Part shown: positions 34,165-42,465 of the stretch, piece after piece
How positions within the stretch are numbered: position 1 is the stretch's first letter
How the letters are laid out: every line of letters begins with the position of its first letter
Source of the DNA: Actomonas aquatica
GTDB lineage: Bacteria; Verrucomicrobiota; Verrucomicrobiia; Opitutales; Opitutaceae
NCBI RefSeq assembly: GCF_019679435.2
Contig: NZ_CP139781.1
Coordinates: 3,100,001 to 3,164,000, forward strand
Length of the DNA stretch: 64,000 bases
Direction: 5' to 3'
Made by a program: the position numbers and the translations under genes
Notes under the pieces: generated by a model
What the model was told of the DNA's origin: nothing
Database searches by the model: none
Seen by the model: the letters and a program-made list of their open reading frames with translations, nothing else

Positions 34165-36579
34165 ATGAAACGTTCCTTCACCCGCCGCCTCCTCCGTTGG
34201 ATCGGCATCGGCCTGTGCACCGTCTTCCTCGTCCTCCTCGCGGGCTTCGCCTGGATCTGGACCCGCGTGCAAAGCAGCCTGCCAACGCTCGACGGTGAGC
34301 TCCCGCTGCCCGGCCTCTCCGCCCCTGTCTCCCTCGCCCGCGATGCCCACGGCGTAGCCATCATCGAAGCGACCTCCTTCGTCGACGCCCAGCGCGCCCT
34401 CGGTTTTGCCCACGGCCAGGATCGTTTCTTCCAAATGGATCTCCTGCGCCGTCGCGCCGCCGGCCGCCTCTCCGGCCTCTTCGGCGCCAAAGCCCTGCCG
34501 CTCGACCGCGCCACCGTCGTCCACCGCTTCCCCGCCCTCGCCGAGCAAGTCCTCGCCGCCGAGACGCCCGAGCGCCGCGCCCTCCTCGAAGCCTACGCCG
34601 AGGGCGTCAACGCCGGCCTCCACTCGCTCGCCGATGTCCCCTGGGAATACGCCGTCCTGCGCACCGACCCCGAGCCGTGGACACCCATCGACACCGTGCT
34701 CGTCTCCTACTCCCTCGCCCTCGACCTGCAGGACTCCACCGGCACCTACGAAAAGACCCTCACCACCCTGCGCGACACCCTCGGCACCAACATCGTCGAC
34801 TTCCTCAACCCTCTCATTGGCCCCGACGACAGTGCCCTCGACGGCACCACCGCCCCACTCACCATCACCCCCACGTCCAAGCTCATCAACCTGCGCGACG
34901 AAGCCCTCCCCGGCACCACCACCGAGACCGACGACACCGCCTTCGCCGATCCGCCTGCCGTCGGCTCCAATGGCTTTGTGCTCCCCGGCGACCGCACCGC
35001 GTCCGGCTCCGCCCTGCTCGCCGGCGATCCACACCTCGGCCTCAGCCTGCCCAACGTCTGGTATCGCACCCAACTCACCTGGCCCGACGCCACCGGCACC
35101 ACCCGCACCGCCGTCGGCGTCTCCCTGCCCGGCACCCCCGGCATCATCATCGGCACCAACGGCGACATCGCCTGGACCTTCACCAACGCCTACATCGACG
35201 CCGGCGACCTCGTCCCCGTTGACCTCAACTCCATCGCCCCCGAGCTCCTCTATCACTACAAAGGCGACTCCATCGAATTCGACGAACACACCGACGAGAT
35301 CGTCCTGAAAAACGGCGACGTCGAAACCGTCGAGTCCACCTGGACCGTCTACGGCCCGCTCATCGGCAAAACCACTCGCCAGAAGGACCTCGCCTACAAG
35401 TGGGTCTTCCACGACCCGTCCGCGATCAACTTCAACGTCCTCGACCTCAACCACGCCCGCAGCGTCGACGAGGCCCTCACCATCGCCGCGGACGTTGGCC
35501 TGCCCCACCTCAATCTCATCCTCGCCGACCGCGCCGGCGCCGCCGCCTGGACCGTCGTCGGTCGCATTCCCCAACGCGACGGTTACGACGGTCGCTTCCC
35601 CGCCACCTGGACCTACGGCGACCGCAGTTGGACCGGCTGGCTGCCCGCCGACCAACGCCCCGTCGTGCGCGCCGCCCCCGGCCAGGCCCTGTGGTCCGGC
35701 AACCAACGCCAAGTCGGCGGCGACGCCCTCGCCGTCCTCGGCGACAGCGGCTACGACGACCCCGACCGCGCCGCCCAAATCGAACGCGACCTCGCCCAGC
35801 TCACCGCTCCCGCCGAGCCCGCCGACCTGCTCGCCATTCAACTCGACCACCGCGCCGAATGGGCGCTGCGCTGGCGCGACCTGCTCGTGCAGAGCTTCGC
35901 CGCGGCCGGCCCCGCCGCCATCGCCGATGCCGACCGAGCCACCTTCCTGCGTCTCATCACCGAATGGGACGGCATGGCGTCCGCCGACTCTGTGGGCTAC
36001 CGCCTCATCCGCGATTGGCGCAGCCAGATCGTGCACCTGACCCTGCGCCCCATGCTCGGTCGCACCTATCGCTACGCCCCCGGTTTCCCGTATTGGCGAC
36101 TCCGATACGAGGCTGGCCTGTGGGCCCTGCACCGCGACGAGCCCATGCACCTGCTCGCCGCCGACTACTCCGATTGGAACGCCCTGCGCTTCGCCGCCGT
36201 CGACCGCGTTATCGCCAACCTCGACGAAGAAGGCACACCGCTGGAAACCGCCACCTGGGGTGAAGCCAACGCCCTCGAGCTCAACCACCCCTTCGGTGAC
36301 TTCCTGCCCAACCCGGTGGCCTCGTGGGTCAACCTGCCGGTCACGCCGCAAGCCGGCGACAGCCGCATGCCTGGTGTGGCTCGCCCGCGCTTCGGCGCGT
36401 CGTTGCGGTTTGTCGTCGCGCCGGGTCACGAAGACGAAGCCCTGCTCCACCTCCCCGGTGGTCAAAGCGGCAACCCCCTCTCGCCCTACTACCGAGCCGG
36501 CCACGACGACTGGCTCCGCGGCCGCCCCAGCCCCCTCCTCGCCGGCGACCAGGAACACACCCTGACCCTGATCCCGTAA
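34165..36579 (+). CDS. Penicillin acylase family N-terminal nucleophile hydrolase
   Basis: 804 residues. An N-terminal membrane or signal segment (LLRWIGIGLCTVFLVLLAGFAWIW) is followed by the alpha-chain region (GVAIIEATSFVDAQRALGFAHGQDRFFQMD), then the processing site with the new N-terminal Ser268 in VGSNGFVLPG and AGDPHLGLSLP. The precursor would cut itself into two chains in the periplasm. Substrates in the family include penicillins, acyl-homoserine lactones and other amides; sequence alone does not decide. It follows gntK after 78 bases. Confidence 0.93.
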   Translation: MKRSFTRRLLRWIGIGLCTVFLVLLAGFAWIWTRVQSSLPTLDGELPLPGLSAPVSLARDAHGVAIIEATSFVDAQRALGFAHGQDRFFQMDLLRRRAAGRLSGLFGAKALPLDRATVVHRFPALAEQVLAAETPERRALLEAYAEGVNAGLHSLADVPWEYAVLRTDPEPWTPIDTVLVSYSLALDLQDSTGTYEKTLTTLRDTLGTNIVDFLNPLIGPDDSALDGTTAPLTITPTSKLINLRDEALPGTTTETDDTAFADPPAVGSNGFVLPGDRTASGSALLAGDPHLGLSLPNVWYRTQLTWPDATGTTRTAVGVSLPGTPGIIIGTNGDIAWTFTNAYIDAGDLVPVDLNSIAPELLYHYKGDSIEFDEHTDEIVLKNGDVETVESTWTVYGPLIGKTTRQKDLAYKWVFHDPSAINFNVLDLNHARSVDEALTIAADVGLPHLNLILADRAGAAAWTVVGRIPQRDGYDGRFPATWTYGDRSWTGWLPADQRPVVRAAPGQALWSGNQRQVGGDALAVLGDSGYDDPDRAAQIERDLAQLTAPAEPADLLAIQLDHRAEWALRWRDLLVQSFAAAGPAAIADADRATFLRLITEWDGMASADSVGYRLIRDWRSQIVHLTLRPMLGRTYRYAPGFPYWRLRYEAGLWALHRDEPMHLLAADYSDWNALRFAAVDRVIANLDEEGTPLETATWGEANALELNHPFGDFLPNPVASWVNLPVTPQAGDSRMPGVARPRFGASLRFVVAPGHEDEALLHLPGGQSGNPLSPYYRAGHDDWLRGRPSPLLAGDQEHTLTLIP

Positions 36580-36583
36580 CCCC

Positions 36584-36719
36584 ATCTTTCTCTTTACTCT
36601 TTATCTTTATCTTTCTCCCCGACTCCCGCACCGCACCCGCGAGTCCGCACACAGCGCACAGCGGCAGGCGACGCTCCGCGTCGTCAGATAAAGATAAAGA
36701 GAAAGACGAAAGAGAAAGA
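36584..36719. repeat. Pyrimidine/purine inverted-repeat element, copy B
   Basis: Left arm at 36,584-36,617 (TCTTTCTCTTTACTCTTTAT...), right purine-rich arm at 36,685-36,719, and GGCGACGCTCCGCGTCGTC just before the right arm. It lies 5 bases after the acylase stop. Confidence 0.85.
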
Positions 36720-36746
36720 ATAGCTCGGCTACAGCGCCCCGTCCGG

Positions 36747-36885
36747 GTGTAGCAGCGGCCGTCTCGGCCGCTCCCCCGTTGCCCCTCCGCCTCCGGGCTC
36801 ATCACGCGCGCCACCTTCCACGCCACGGCAAGATGCCGCGGCCACAGCTCACCACCACCGTGGCCGAGGCTTCCAGCCTCGGCGC
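36747..36885. repeat. REP hairpins and one RAYT-type REP doublet
   Basis: AGCGGCCGTCTCGGCCGCT (36,753-36,771) is followed by the doublet of the type flanking the RAYT gene: GCGGCAAGATGCCGC-like at 36,821-36,840 (one mismatch) and GGCCGAGGCTTCCAGCCTCGG at 36,862-36,882. With copy B of the pyrimidine element it fills the 410-base spacer; no gene seen. Confidence 0.85.
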
Positions 36886-36989
36886 CTACATCCCTTGCCC
36901 CTCCCGCCCCACCTGCGAAAACCGCGTTGCCCCGCCAACGCGGTTTTTGTTTGTCTACTCCCGCGGCGCCAACCGCCGCTCCTCCTCGC

Positions 36990-37709
36990 GTGAAAAGCAA
37001 ACTCAAGCCCGCTGCCCAGAGCTACTCCGTCTACTTCGGCGGAGAGCTCTTCGATATCAAACACCTCGTCGGTAACGCCTACCTCGCCGAAGCCATTTAC
37101 GAGAAATCCCACGGCAAATTCCTCTGCCACCTGCCGCAGGATTTTGAGCTGCGCGGACTCAATCCCCACGTCATCCGCGACCAGGACATCCTCGCCCTCT
37201 TCGAAGCCGATCTCGCCATCTTCAACTTTGACGGCACCGAGCTCGATAGCGGCACCGTCGTTGAATTCATGTTGGCCAAGTTTGCCGACATCCCGACCGT
37301 CATCCTGCGCACCGATCTGCGCGCCGCCGGCGACCAGGGCAGCGCCCGCCACGATCCGTGGAACCTCATGGCCAGCTTCTACCCGCGCACCGAAGTCGTG
37401 CGCGCCGCCAGCCTCATCGATTACCGCGTCCTGCAAAAGACCCGCCTGCGCAAGGTGACCGACGACATCACCCGCCTCGCCGGTCAGCACGCCTCTGCCA
37501 CCGCGTCGGTCATCTGCGACCGCCTCGCCACTCAGGTCGTGCGCGCGCTCAACAAGGTCCTTAAAACGCCCTCCGTCATGCCGGCCGAAGCCCGTCCCGA
37601 TGTTTACACCTGGCTCGCCCTCATGCCCGGACTCAAGGGCAAGAAAAAGGAACTGCGCGCCCACCTCGCCAAACTCCAGGAACGCAAAGTCCTCCGCGGC
37701 CTCCTCTGA
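36990..37709 (+). CDS. Nucleoside 2-deoxyribosyltransferase family protein
   Basis: 239 residues from a GTG at 36990. The fold pattern is clear: VYFGGELFDIKHLVGNAYLAEAI, then IRDQDILALFEADLAIFNFDGTELDSGTVVEFMLA with the acidic catalytic region, and IPTVILRTDLRAAG. Such enzymes exchange or hydrolyse the base of deoxyribonucleosides. The C-terminal 80 residues are basic and helical. Upstream codons (from 36927) are poor in similarity. The next gene is upp, which fits a nucleobase-salvage pair. Confidence 0.85.
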   Translation: MKSKLKPAAQSYSVYFGGELFDIKHLVGNAYLAEAIYEKSHGKFLCHLPQDFELRGLNPHVIRDQDILALFEADLAIFNFDGTELDSGTVVEFMLAKFADIPTVILRTDLRAAGDQGSARHDPWNLMASFYPRTEVVRAASLIDYRVLQKTRLRKVTDDITRLAGQHASATASVICDRLATQVVRALNKVLKTPSVMPAEARPDVYTWLALMPGLKGKKKELRAHLAKLQERKVLRGLL

Positions 37710-37761
37710 GCGCAGCCGCCGCGTTTCACCCTTCACTCTTCACCATTCTCTATTCTTCGCC

Positions 37762-38376
37762 ATGGCCCAGCTCCTCCATCACCCGCTCGCGTCGCACATC
37801 CTCACCCACCTCCGCGACAAGACCACCAAACCGGCCACCTTCCGCACCCTGGCCCATCAGATCGGGATCATGCTCGCCCTCGAAGCCACCCGCGATCTGC
37901 CCACCGGCGTGAAGACCATCGAGACGCCGCTCGAACAGATCGATGGCACCGTGCTCGAAGAAACCCTCGTCGTCGTGCCCATCCTGCGCGCCGGCCTCGG
38001 CATGCTCCAACCCTACACCGATCTCTTCCCCAGCGTGAGCGTCGGATACGTAGGCCTCGAACGCGACCACGACACCGCCGTCGCCCGCAGCTACTACTGC
38101 AAGCTGCCGTCCGTCGAAGGCTGCCGCGTGCTCTGCATCGATCCCATGCTGGCCACCGGCGGTTCCGCCGTGCAGGCCGTGCAAATCCTCAAGGACTACG
38201 GCGCCACCGACATCCGCATGGTCTCCATCGTCAGCGCGCCCGAAGGCGTTGAGACCTTCGAATCCGCCCACCCCGACGTCCCTGTCATCACCGCCGCCAT
38301 TGACCGCGAGCTCAATGACCAGAGCTACATCCTCCCCGGCCTCGGCGACTTCGGCGACCGCCTGTTCGACACCTGA
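37762..38376 (+). CDS. upp: Uracil phosphoribosyltransferase
   Basis: 204 residues with VVPILRAGLGMLQPY, the PRPP loop CIDPMLATGGSAVQAV and the uracil-binding C-terminus DRELNDQSYILPGLGDFGDRLFDT. It converts uracil and PRPP to UMP. The ATG at 37762 is fixed by homology. Just before it lies a C/T-rich repeat (CACTCTTCACCATTCTC) related to the sequence found inside hsdM. It follows the deoxyribosyltransferase gene after 52 bases. Confidence 0.96.
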   Translation: MAQLLHHPLASHILTHLRDKTTKPATFRTLAHQIGIMLALEATRDLPTGVKTIETPLEQIDGTVLEETLVVVPILRAGLGMLQPYTDLFPSVSVGYVGLERDHDTAVARSYYCKLPSVEGCRVLCIDPMLATGGSAVQAVQILKDYGATDIRMVSIVSAPEGVETFESAHPDVPVITAAIDRELNDQSYILPGLGDFGDRLFDT

Positions 38377-38454
38377 TCCCGACGGGCCCCAACCCGTCCG
38401 CCCCCCTCCGCCGCTTTCGCCCGCCGCCGCCCGTCCGCCCCCCAACCTTGCTGC

Positions 38455-38916
38455 ATGAAGCCACCCCTGCCCTACACCATTCGCCCCGCCACCCACGCCC
38501 CGGCCGACGACGTCGCCTGGGCCCGCCTGCGCCACGAGCTCTGGCCGGATTGCCCGCCCGAGCGTCACGCCGTCGAAAAACAACTCTACCTCCGCTCCCC
38601 CGGCATCGTGCTCTTCGCGCTCAACGAAGCCGGCGAGCCCTTCGGTTTTGTGGAAGTGAGCGTGCGGCGCGATCACGTCGTAGGTAGCAGCTCCACCGAT
38701 ACGCCCTACCTCGAGGGCTGGTTCATCGAGGCCGACTATCGCGACCGTGGCATCGGCCGCGCCCTCATCGAGGCCGCCTGCGAATGGGCGCGCAACGCCG
38801 GTTACCGCGAACTCGCCAGCGACACCGAGTTCGACAATCACGACGGCATCTCCGCTCACCTCCGGCTTGGCTTCCGCGAAACCGAGCGCACGATTTCCTT
38901 CCTGCGCCCGCTCTAA
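38455..38916 (+). CDS. GNAT acetyltransferase similar to aminoglycoside 6'-N-acetyltransferases
   Basis: 153 residues. The pattern IRPAT...WARLRHELWPD, FGFVEVSVRRDHV, YLEGWFIEADYRDRGIGRALIEAACEWARNAGYRELASDTEFDN and GFRETERTISF closely follows the AAC(6')-I group, including the acetyl-CoA loop RDRGIGRA. It may acetylate an aminoglycoside or, as with many chromosomal relatives, another amine. It starts the series GNAT - DUF5069 - GNAT/SH3. Confidence 0.85.
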   Translation: MKPPLPYTIRPATHAPADDVAWARLRHELWPDCPPERHAVEKQLYLRSPGIVLFALNEAGEPFGFVEVSVRRDHVVGSSSTDTPYLEGWFIEADYRDRGIGRALIEAACEWARNAGYRELASDTEFDNHDGISAHLRLGFRETERTISFLRPL

Positions 38917-38934
38917 GTTCCTCTGGCTTCCACC

Positions 38935-39408
38935 GTGTCCGCGCCCACCTCCACTCCGCTCCTCCGTCGTCCCTGGGACCGCCTCGCCGACTGCATGTGG
39001 CTGCCGCGTTTCGTCGACAAAGCCCGCCTCCACCTGCGCGGCGAATTGCCCGCCGATTTCCACAAAGCTTTCGGCTTCCGCCTGGCGACCGACGGCGTGT
39101 TCATGACCCACTTCGGCCTCACGCTGGAGGCCCTCCTCGAAGCGGTGAAAAACGCCGGTGCGGACGACGCCCCCATCGCGACGTGGTTCCTCGCTCAACC
39201 CGGTGTCACCGCCGAATCCATCGCCGCCTGGAACGAGTTGGCCCCTCGCCTCGGTCTGCCCGGCACGCCGATGGAACGCGCCTTTCGCTGGGCTCTCACG
39301 CACTACTACACCGGCGACGACCTCGATCCCCGCGTCACCACCGTCTTCACCGGCCTCGCCTGGGATGAAGGTTACCTGGACGAAATGCCCGCTGCTCTGC
39401 TGCCGTGA
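38935..39408 (+). CDS. DUF5069 protein, second copy
   Basis: 157 residues from a GTG at 38935: RPWDRLADCMWLPRFVDKARLHLRGELPADF, close in layout to the first DUF5069 protein (shared KxRLHxRGELP). The remainder is helical, with an acidic end. Function unknown. Its TGA stop overlaps the GTG start of the next gene (GTGA), so the two are probably translated together. Confidence 0.78.
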   Translation: MSAPTSTPLLRRPWDRLADCMWLPRFVDKARLHLRGELPADFHKAFGFRLATDGVFMTHFGLTLEALLEAVKNAGADDAPIATWFLAQPGVTAESIAAWNELAPRLGLPGTPMERAFRWALTHYYTGDDLDPRVTTVFTGLAWDEGYLDEMPAALLP

Positions 39409-40268
39409 ACCATACCCTGCGCCCCGCCACCGAAGCTGACCTGCCCGCCCTCGCGGCGATCTACATCGATGCAGTGCGCACCCTCGGACCCGAGTCCTAC
39501 AGCGAGCGCCAGGTCGACGCCTGGGCCAAGTGGCCGAGCGAAGAACCCGATGCGTTTCGCGACCGCATTTTTGCCGGCGACGCCTGGGTCGCCGAGATCG
39601 ACGGCAAACCCGCCGCCTTCGCCGTCTTCACCGCCCCCGACCACCTCGACTTCCTTTACACCAAGGGCGAATTCGCCCGCCGCGGCCTCGCCACCGCCCT
39701 GCACACGAAGCTGGAAATCATCGCCAACGCCAAAGGCGCGCCCTTCCTGCGCACCGAAGCCAGCTACCTCAGCCGACCCGTCTTCAACCGCTTCGGTTAC
39801 CGCGTGACCGCCATCGAACGCGTGGAACGTTTCGGCGAGACCTTCACCCGCTTCCTCATGCGCAAACGCCTCTCCGTCGGTCCCCCCGCCACCGGTCCCG
39901 CCGTCGCCGTGATCAGCGAACACGAAGCGTCGTTTGCCGTCACCCCCGTCGTGGCCGCCGAAGAGAACGTGACCGTGCGCCGCTTCGACGAAAACAACCC
40001 GGGTTGGTTTTCCGGCTCCGACCCCCGCGGCGTGCCCGGCTATTTCCCCGCGGCCTGGTTCCAAATCGACGAGATCCAACACCGCGCCTCCGCTCTGCGC
40101 GACTATGCCGCGGTGGAACTCAACGTGGGCGTGGGCGACCTCGTGCACGTCATCAGCACGGTCAACAACTGGCACCTGGTGGTCACGGCCGACGGCCTCC
40201 ACGAGGGCTGGATCCCCGGCGACTGCCTGCCCCCGGTGACCGATTCGGCCGATTGGCAACCCGCCTGA
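39405..40268 (+). CDS. GNAT acetyltransferase fused to an SH3-like domain
   Basis: 287 residues. The first 150 are a GNAT domain: LRPATEADLPALAAIYIDAVR, a degenerate acetyl-CoA loop GEFARRGLATALH, and FNRFGYRVTAIERVE. After a linker (about 160-190), residues about 200-280 (GWFSGSDPRGVPGYFPAAWFQID, VGDLVHVISTVNNWHLVVTADGLHEGWIPGDCLPPV) look like two SH3-type beta barrels. The substrate is unknown; the fusion could hold the enzyme at a peptide or cell-wall target. GTG start overlapping the DUF5069 stop. Confidence 0.8.
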   Translation: MNHTLRPATEADLPALAAIYIDAVRTLGPESYSERQVDAWAKWPSEEPDAFRDRIFAGDAWVAEIDGKPAAFAVFTAPDHLDFLYTKGEFARRGLATALHTKLEIIANAKGAPFLRTEASYLSRPVFNRFGYRVTAIERVERFGETFTRFLMRKRLSVGPPATGPAVAVISEHEASFAVTPVVAAEENVTVRRFDENNPGWFSGSDPRGVPGYFPAAWFQIDEIQHRASALRDYAAVELNVGVGDLVHVISTVNNWHLVVTADGLHEGWIPGDCLPPVTDSADWQPA

Positions 40269-40334
40269 GCCCGCCCCGGCAATCCGCCGCTTTTACTTGC
40301 GACCGGCCCAAGCACCGGGACACTGCGCCCACCC

Positions 40335-40985
40335 ATGAAAACGCTTTCTCACCTCTTTGAACAAAACCGCAAGTGGGCGGAAGCCATCACCAAGGAAGAC
40401 CCGGAGTTCTTCACCAAACTCTCCCAACAGCAGACCCCGGAGCACTTCTGGATCGGCTGCTCCGACAGTCGCGTGCCCGCCACCGAACTCATCGGCCTCA
40501 TGCCGGGTGAGGTGTTCGTCCATCGCAACATCGCCAACGTCGTCGTCCACACCGACCTCAACTGCCTCTCCGTTCTCCAGTTCGCCGTCGACGTCCTGAA
40601 AGTGAAACACGTCATGGTCGTGGGCCACTACGGCTGCGGTGGTGTCAAAGCCGCCCTGCGCTGCGAACGCGTGGGCCTCGTCGACAACTGGCTGCGCCAC
40701 GTGCAGGACGTGAAAACCAAACACAGCGCCTGCCTCTGCGGCCTGCCCACCGAGGGCGAGCAACACGACCGCCTCTGCGAACTCAACGTCATCGAGCAAG
40801 TCGCCAACGTCTGCCAGACCACCATCGTGCGCGACGCCTGGGAACGCGGCCAGACCCTCCACATCCACGGTTGGATCTACAGCCTCAAGGATGGTCTCCT
40901 GCGCGACATGCACATCGGCGCCTCCTCGCAAAAAGAAGCCGAGGAAGCCTACCGCGTCGCCATCGCCGAACGCACCGCGACCTGA
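40335..40985 (+). CDS. can: Beta-class carbonic anhydrase
   Basis: 216 residues with zinc ligands Cys42 (GCSDSR), His98 and Cys101 (GHYGCGG), and the Asp44-Arg46 dyad. It interconverts CO2 and bicarbonate in the cytoplasm. Length and motifs are typical of the Can/CynT group. It stands alone and is followed by the tandem-repeat array. Confidence 0.96.
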   Translation: MKTLSHLFEQNRKWAEAITKEDPEFFTKLSQQQTPEHFWIGCSDSRVPATELIGLMPGEVFVHRNIANVVVHTDLNCLSVLQFAVDVLKVKHVMVVGHYGCGGVKAALRCERVGLVDNWLRHVQDVKTKHSACLCGLPTEGEQHDRLCELNVIEQVANVCQTTIVRDAWERGQTLHIHGWIYSLKDGLLRDMHIGASSQKEAEEAYRVAIAERTAT

Positions 40986-40993
40986 CGCTGCCC

Positions 40994-41373
40994 CCAAGGT
41001 GGACGCGGACCTCCGGGCCGCGTCATCCCTGCCCCTCAGCCCGCGCCTGCGCCCTTCCAACGCAGACCGCGCCCAGAGGTCACGGTCCACCCTCCCCCCA
41101 AGGTGGACGCGGACCTCCGGGCCGCGTCATCCCTGCCCCTCACCCCGCGCCTGCGCCCTTCCAACGCAGACCGCGCCCAGAGGTCACGGTCCACCCTCCC
41201 CCCCAAGGTGGACGCGGACCTCCGGGCCGCGTCTTCCCTGCCCCTCGGCCTGCGCCTGCGCTGTTCCAACGCAGACCGCGCCCAGAGGTCACGGTCCACC
41301 CTCCCTCCCAAGGTGGACGCGGACCTCCGGGCCGCGTCATCCCTGCCCCTCACCCCGCGCCCGCGCCCGCCGC
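40994..41373. repeat. Tandem array of 104-105-bp repeats
   Basis: Three full units start at 40,994, 41,098 and 41,203, and a partial fourth at 41,308. Each begins CCAAGGTGGACGCGGAC and contains the palindrome GACGCGG-N9-CCGCGTC and, later, GGTCACGGTCCACC. Units 1, 2 and 4 end their first half in TCATCCCTGCCCC; unit 3 has TCTTCCC and several changes. No convincing gene is present between 40,986 and 41,488. Confidence 0.9.
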
Positions 41374-41488
41374 ACCGCCCGCACCGCCGCATTCCCCGGC
41401 GCCCCCGCGCTGACAACCGCTCATCCCGAGTCGGTTGCCGCGCTGCGTGCTGCAATACACCGTCGAGCCTACTCCTCCAGTAACAACG

Positions 41489-42061
41489 ATGTATAACCCG
41501 CAGTCCCCGCTCTCGCTCGACGAACAATGGCGCCACTACGCCGCCTCCCGCTTCATCACCATGCCGCTGGCCGGCACCATCATGTGGGTGATCATCGGCA
41601 TCGTCGGCCTGCTGCGTCCGGGATACGTCGCGGAGATGGCAGTCTTCGTCTGCACCGGCTCCATCTTTTACCTCGCCCTCGGCCTGGCCAAATTCACCGG
41701 CGAGGACCTGCTCGGCAAAACCAAACCCGGCAACTTCTTCGACCGTATCTTTCTCTCCAGCATCCTCATGGCCTTCGCGGTCTACTCGATCGCCATTCCC
41801 TTTTATCTGGTCGAGAAGAGTTCGCTGCCCATGACCGTCGGCATCCTCACCGGCCTGATGTGGATCCCCTTCTCCATCCTCGCCCGCCACTGGGTCGGCC
41901 TCTTTCACGCCGGCGTCCGCACCGCCGGCATTCTGGTGGCCTGGTATTCACTCCCCGAATACCGCTTCGTCGCCATCCCCGCCGTCGTCGTCGCGACCTA
42001 CCTCGTAACCATCGTCGTCCTCGAAAAACGCTACCGCGCCCTGCAGGCCGCCTCGCTGTAG
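41489..42061 (+). CDS. Multi-pass membrane protein of unknown function
   Basis: 190 residues with five to six hydrophobic segments (for example LAGTIMWVIIGIVGLL, MAVFVCTGSIFYLALGLA, IFLSSILMAFAVYSIAIPFYLV, VGILTGLMWIPFSILA, IPAVVVATYLVTIVVL). The pattern resembles DUF7010-type inner-membrane proteins, but I cannot confirm the family. The ATG at 41489 starts just before the coding-like sequence. The upstream open frame runs into the repeat array. Convergent with the second OppA-like gene. Confidence 0.7.
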   Translation: MYNPQSPLSLDEQWRHYAASRFITMPLAGTIMWVIIGIVGLLRPGYVAEMAVFVCTGSIFYLALGLAKFTGEDLLGKTKPGNFFDRIFLSSILMAFAVYSIAIPFYLVEKSSLPMTVGILTGLMWIPFSILARHWVGLFHAGVRTAGILVAWYSLPEYRFVAIPAVVVATYLVTIVVLEKRYRALQAASL

Positions 42062-42318
42062 CCGGGGTCGTCGACCCCGGACCGGGCTCACCGACCCCGG
42101 CTACACCCCGCCCGCCGCGGGCTTCGCAAGCAAAGCCCCTACAACCCATGTAGCGGTCTGGCTTGCCAGACCCTCGCGTGTATCGCCCGCCACAGGCCCC
42201 GCTACCGCTAGCGCGAGCGAGCTCGCAGCCTACATTCCGCCCTCGAACCCCGCACTGTAGGCCGCGAGCTCGCTCGCGCTAACCTTGCCCCTCGGCCCAC
42301 ACCCGGCCACGCCCCCCC
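42062..42318. repeat. REP-rich spacer
   Basis: No gene. It contains GCTGTAGCCGGGGTCG with its inverse (42,060-42,105), GCGGGCTTCGCAAGCAAAGCCC (42,118-42,139), GGTCTGGCTTGCCAGACC (42,155-42,172), and an inverted pair of a GCGAGCGAGCTCGCAGCCTAC-like motif (42,211-42,235 and 42,257-42,282). Confidence 0.75.
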
Positions 42319-42435
42319 CTCTTTCTTCTTCATTCTTTATCTTTCTCTTTATCCCCGCTTCCCGCTCCCCCGCCCAACGTCGGCGACGCTCCGCGCCGTC
42401 AGAGAAAGAGAAAGATAAAGACGAAAGAGAAAGAA
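42319..42435. repeat. Pyrimidine/purine inverted-repeat element, copy C
   Basis: Left arm 42,319-42,354 (CTCTTTCTTCTTCATTCTTTAT...), right purine-rich arm 42,400-42,434, and GGCGACGCTCCGCGCCGTC before the right arm. It lies at the 3' end of the second OppA-like gene, between convergent genes. Confidence 0.85.
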
Positions 42436-42465
42436 GGCCCCTTCCCGCCGCACGCGCCCCTTCGC

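Noticed and set aside
33511..36585. Antisense open frame of 1,024 codons across the acylase gene
   Set aside because: Low-complexity Gly/Val/Glu translation that mirrors the GC-rich codons of the penicillin acylase gene, whose motifs are complete on the plus strand.
40994..41373. CRISPR array
   Set aside because: Unit of 104-105 bases without separate spacers, no cas genes, and units identical throughout; a tandem repeat instead.
41400..41488. N-terminal extension of the membrane protein
   Set aside because: Open frame continues from the repeat array, but the sequence before the ATG at 41489 has no coding character.
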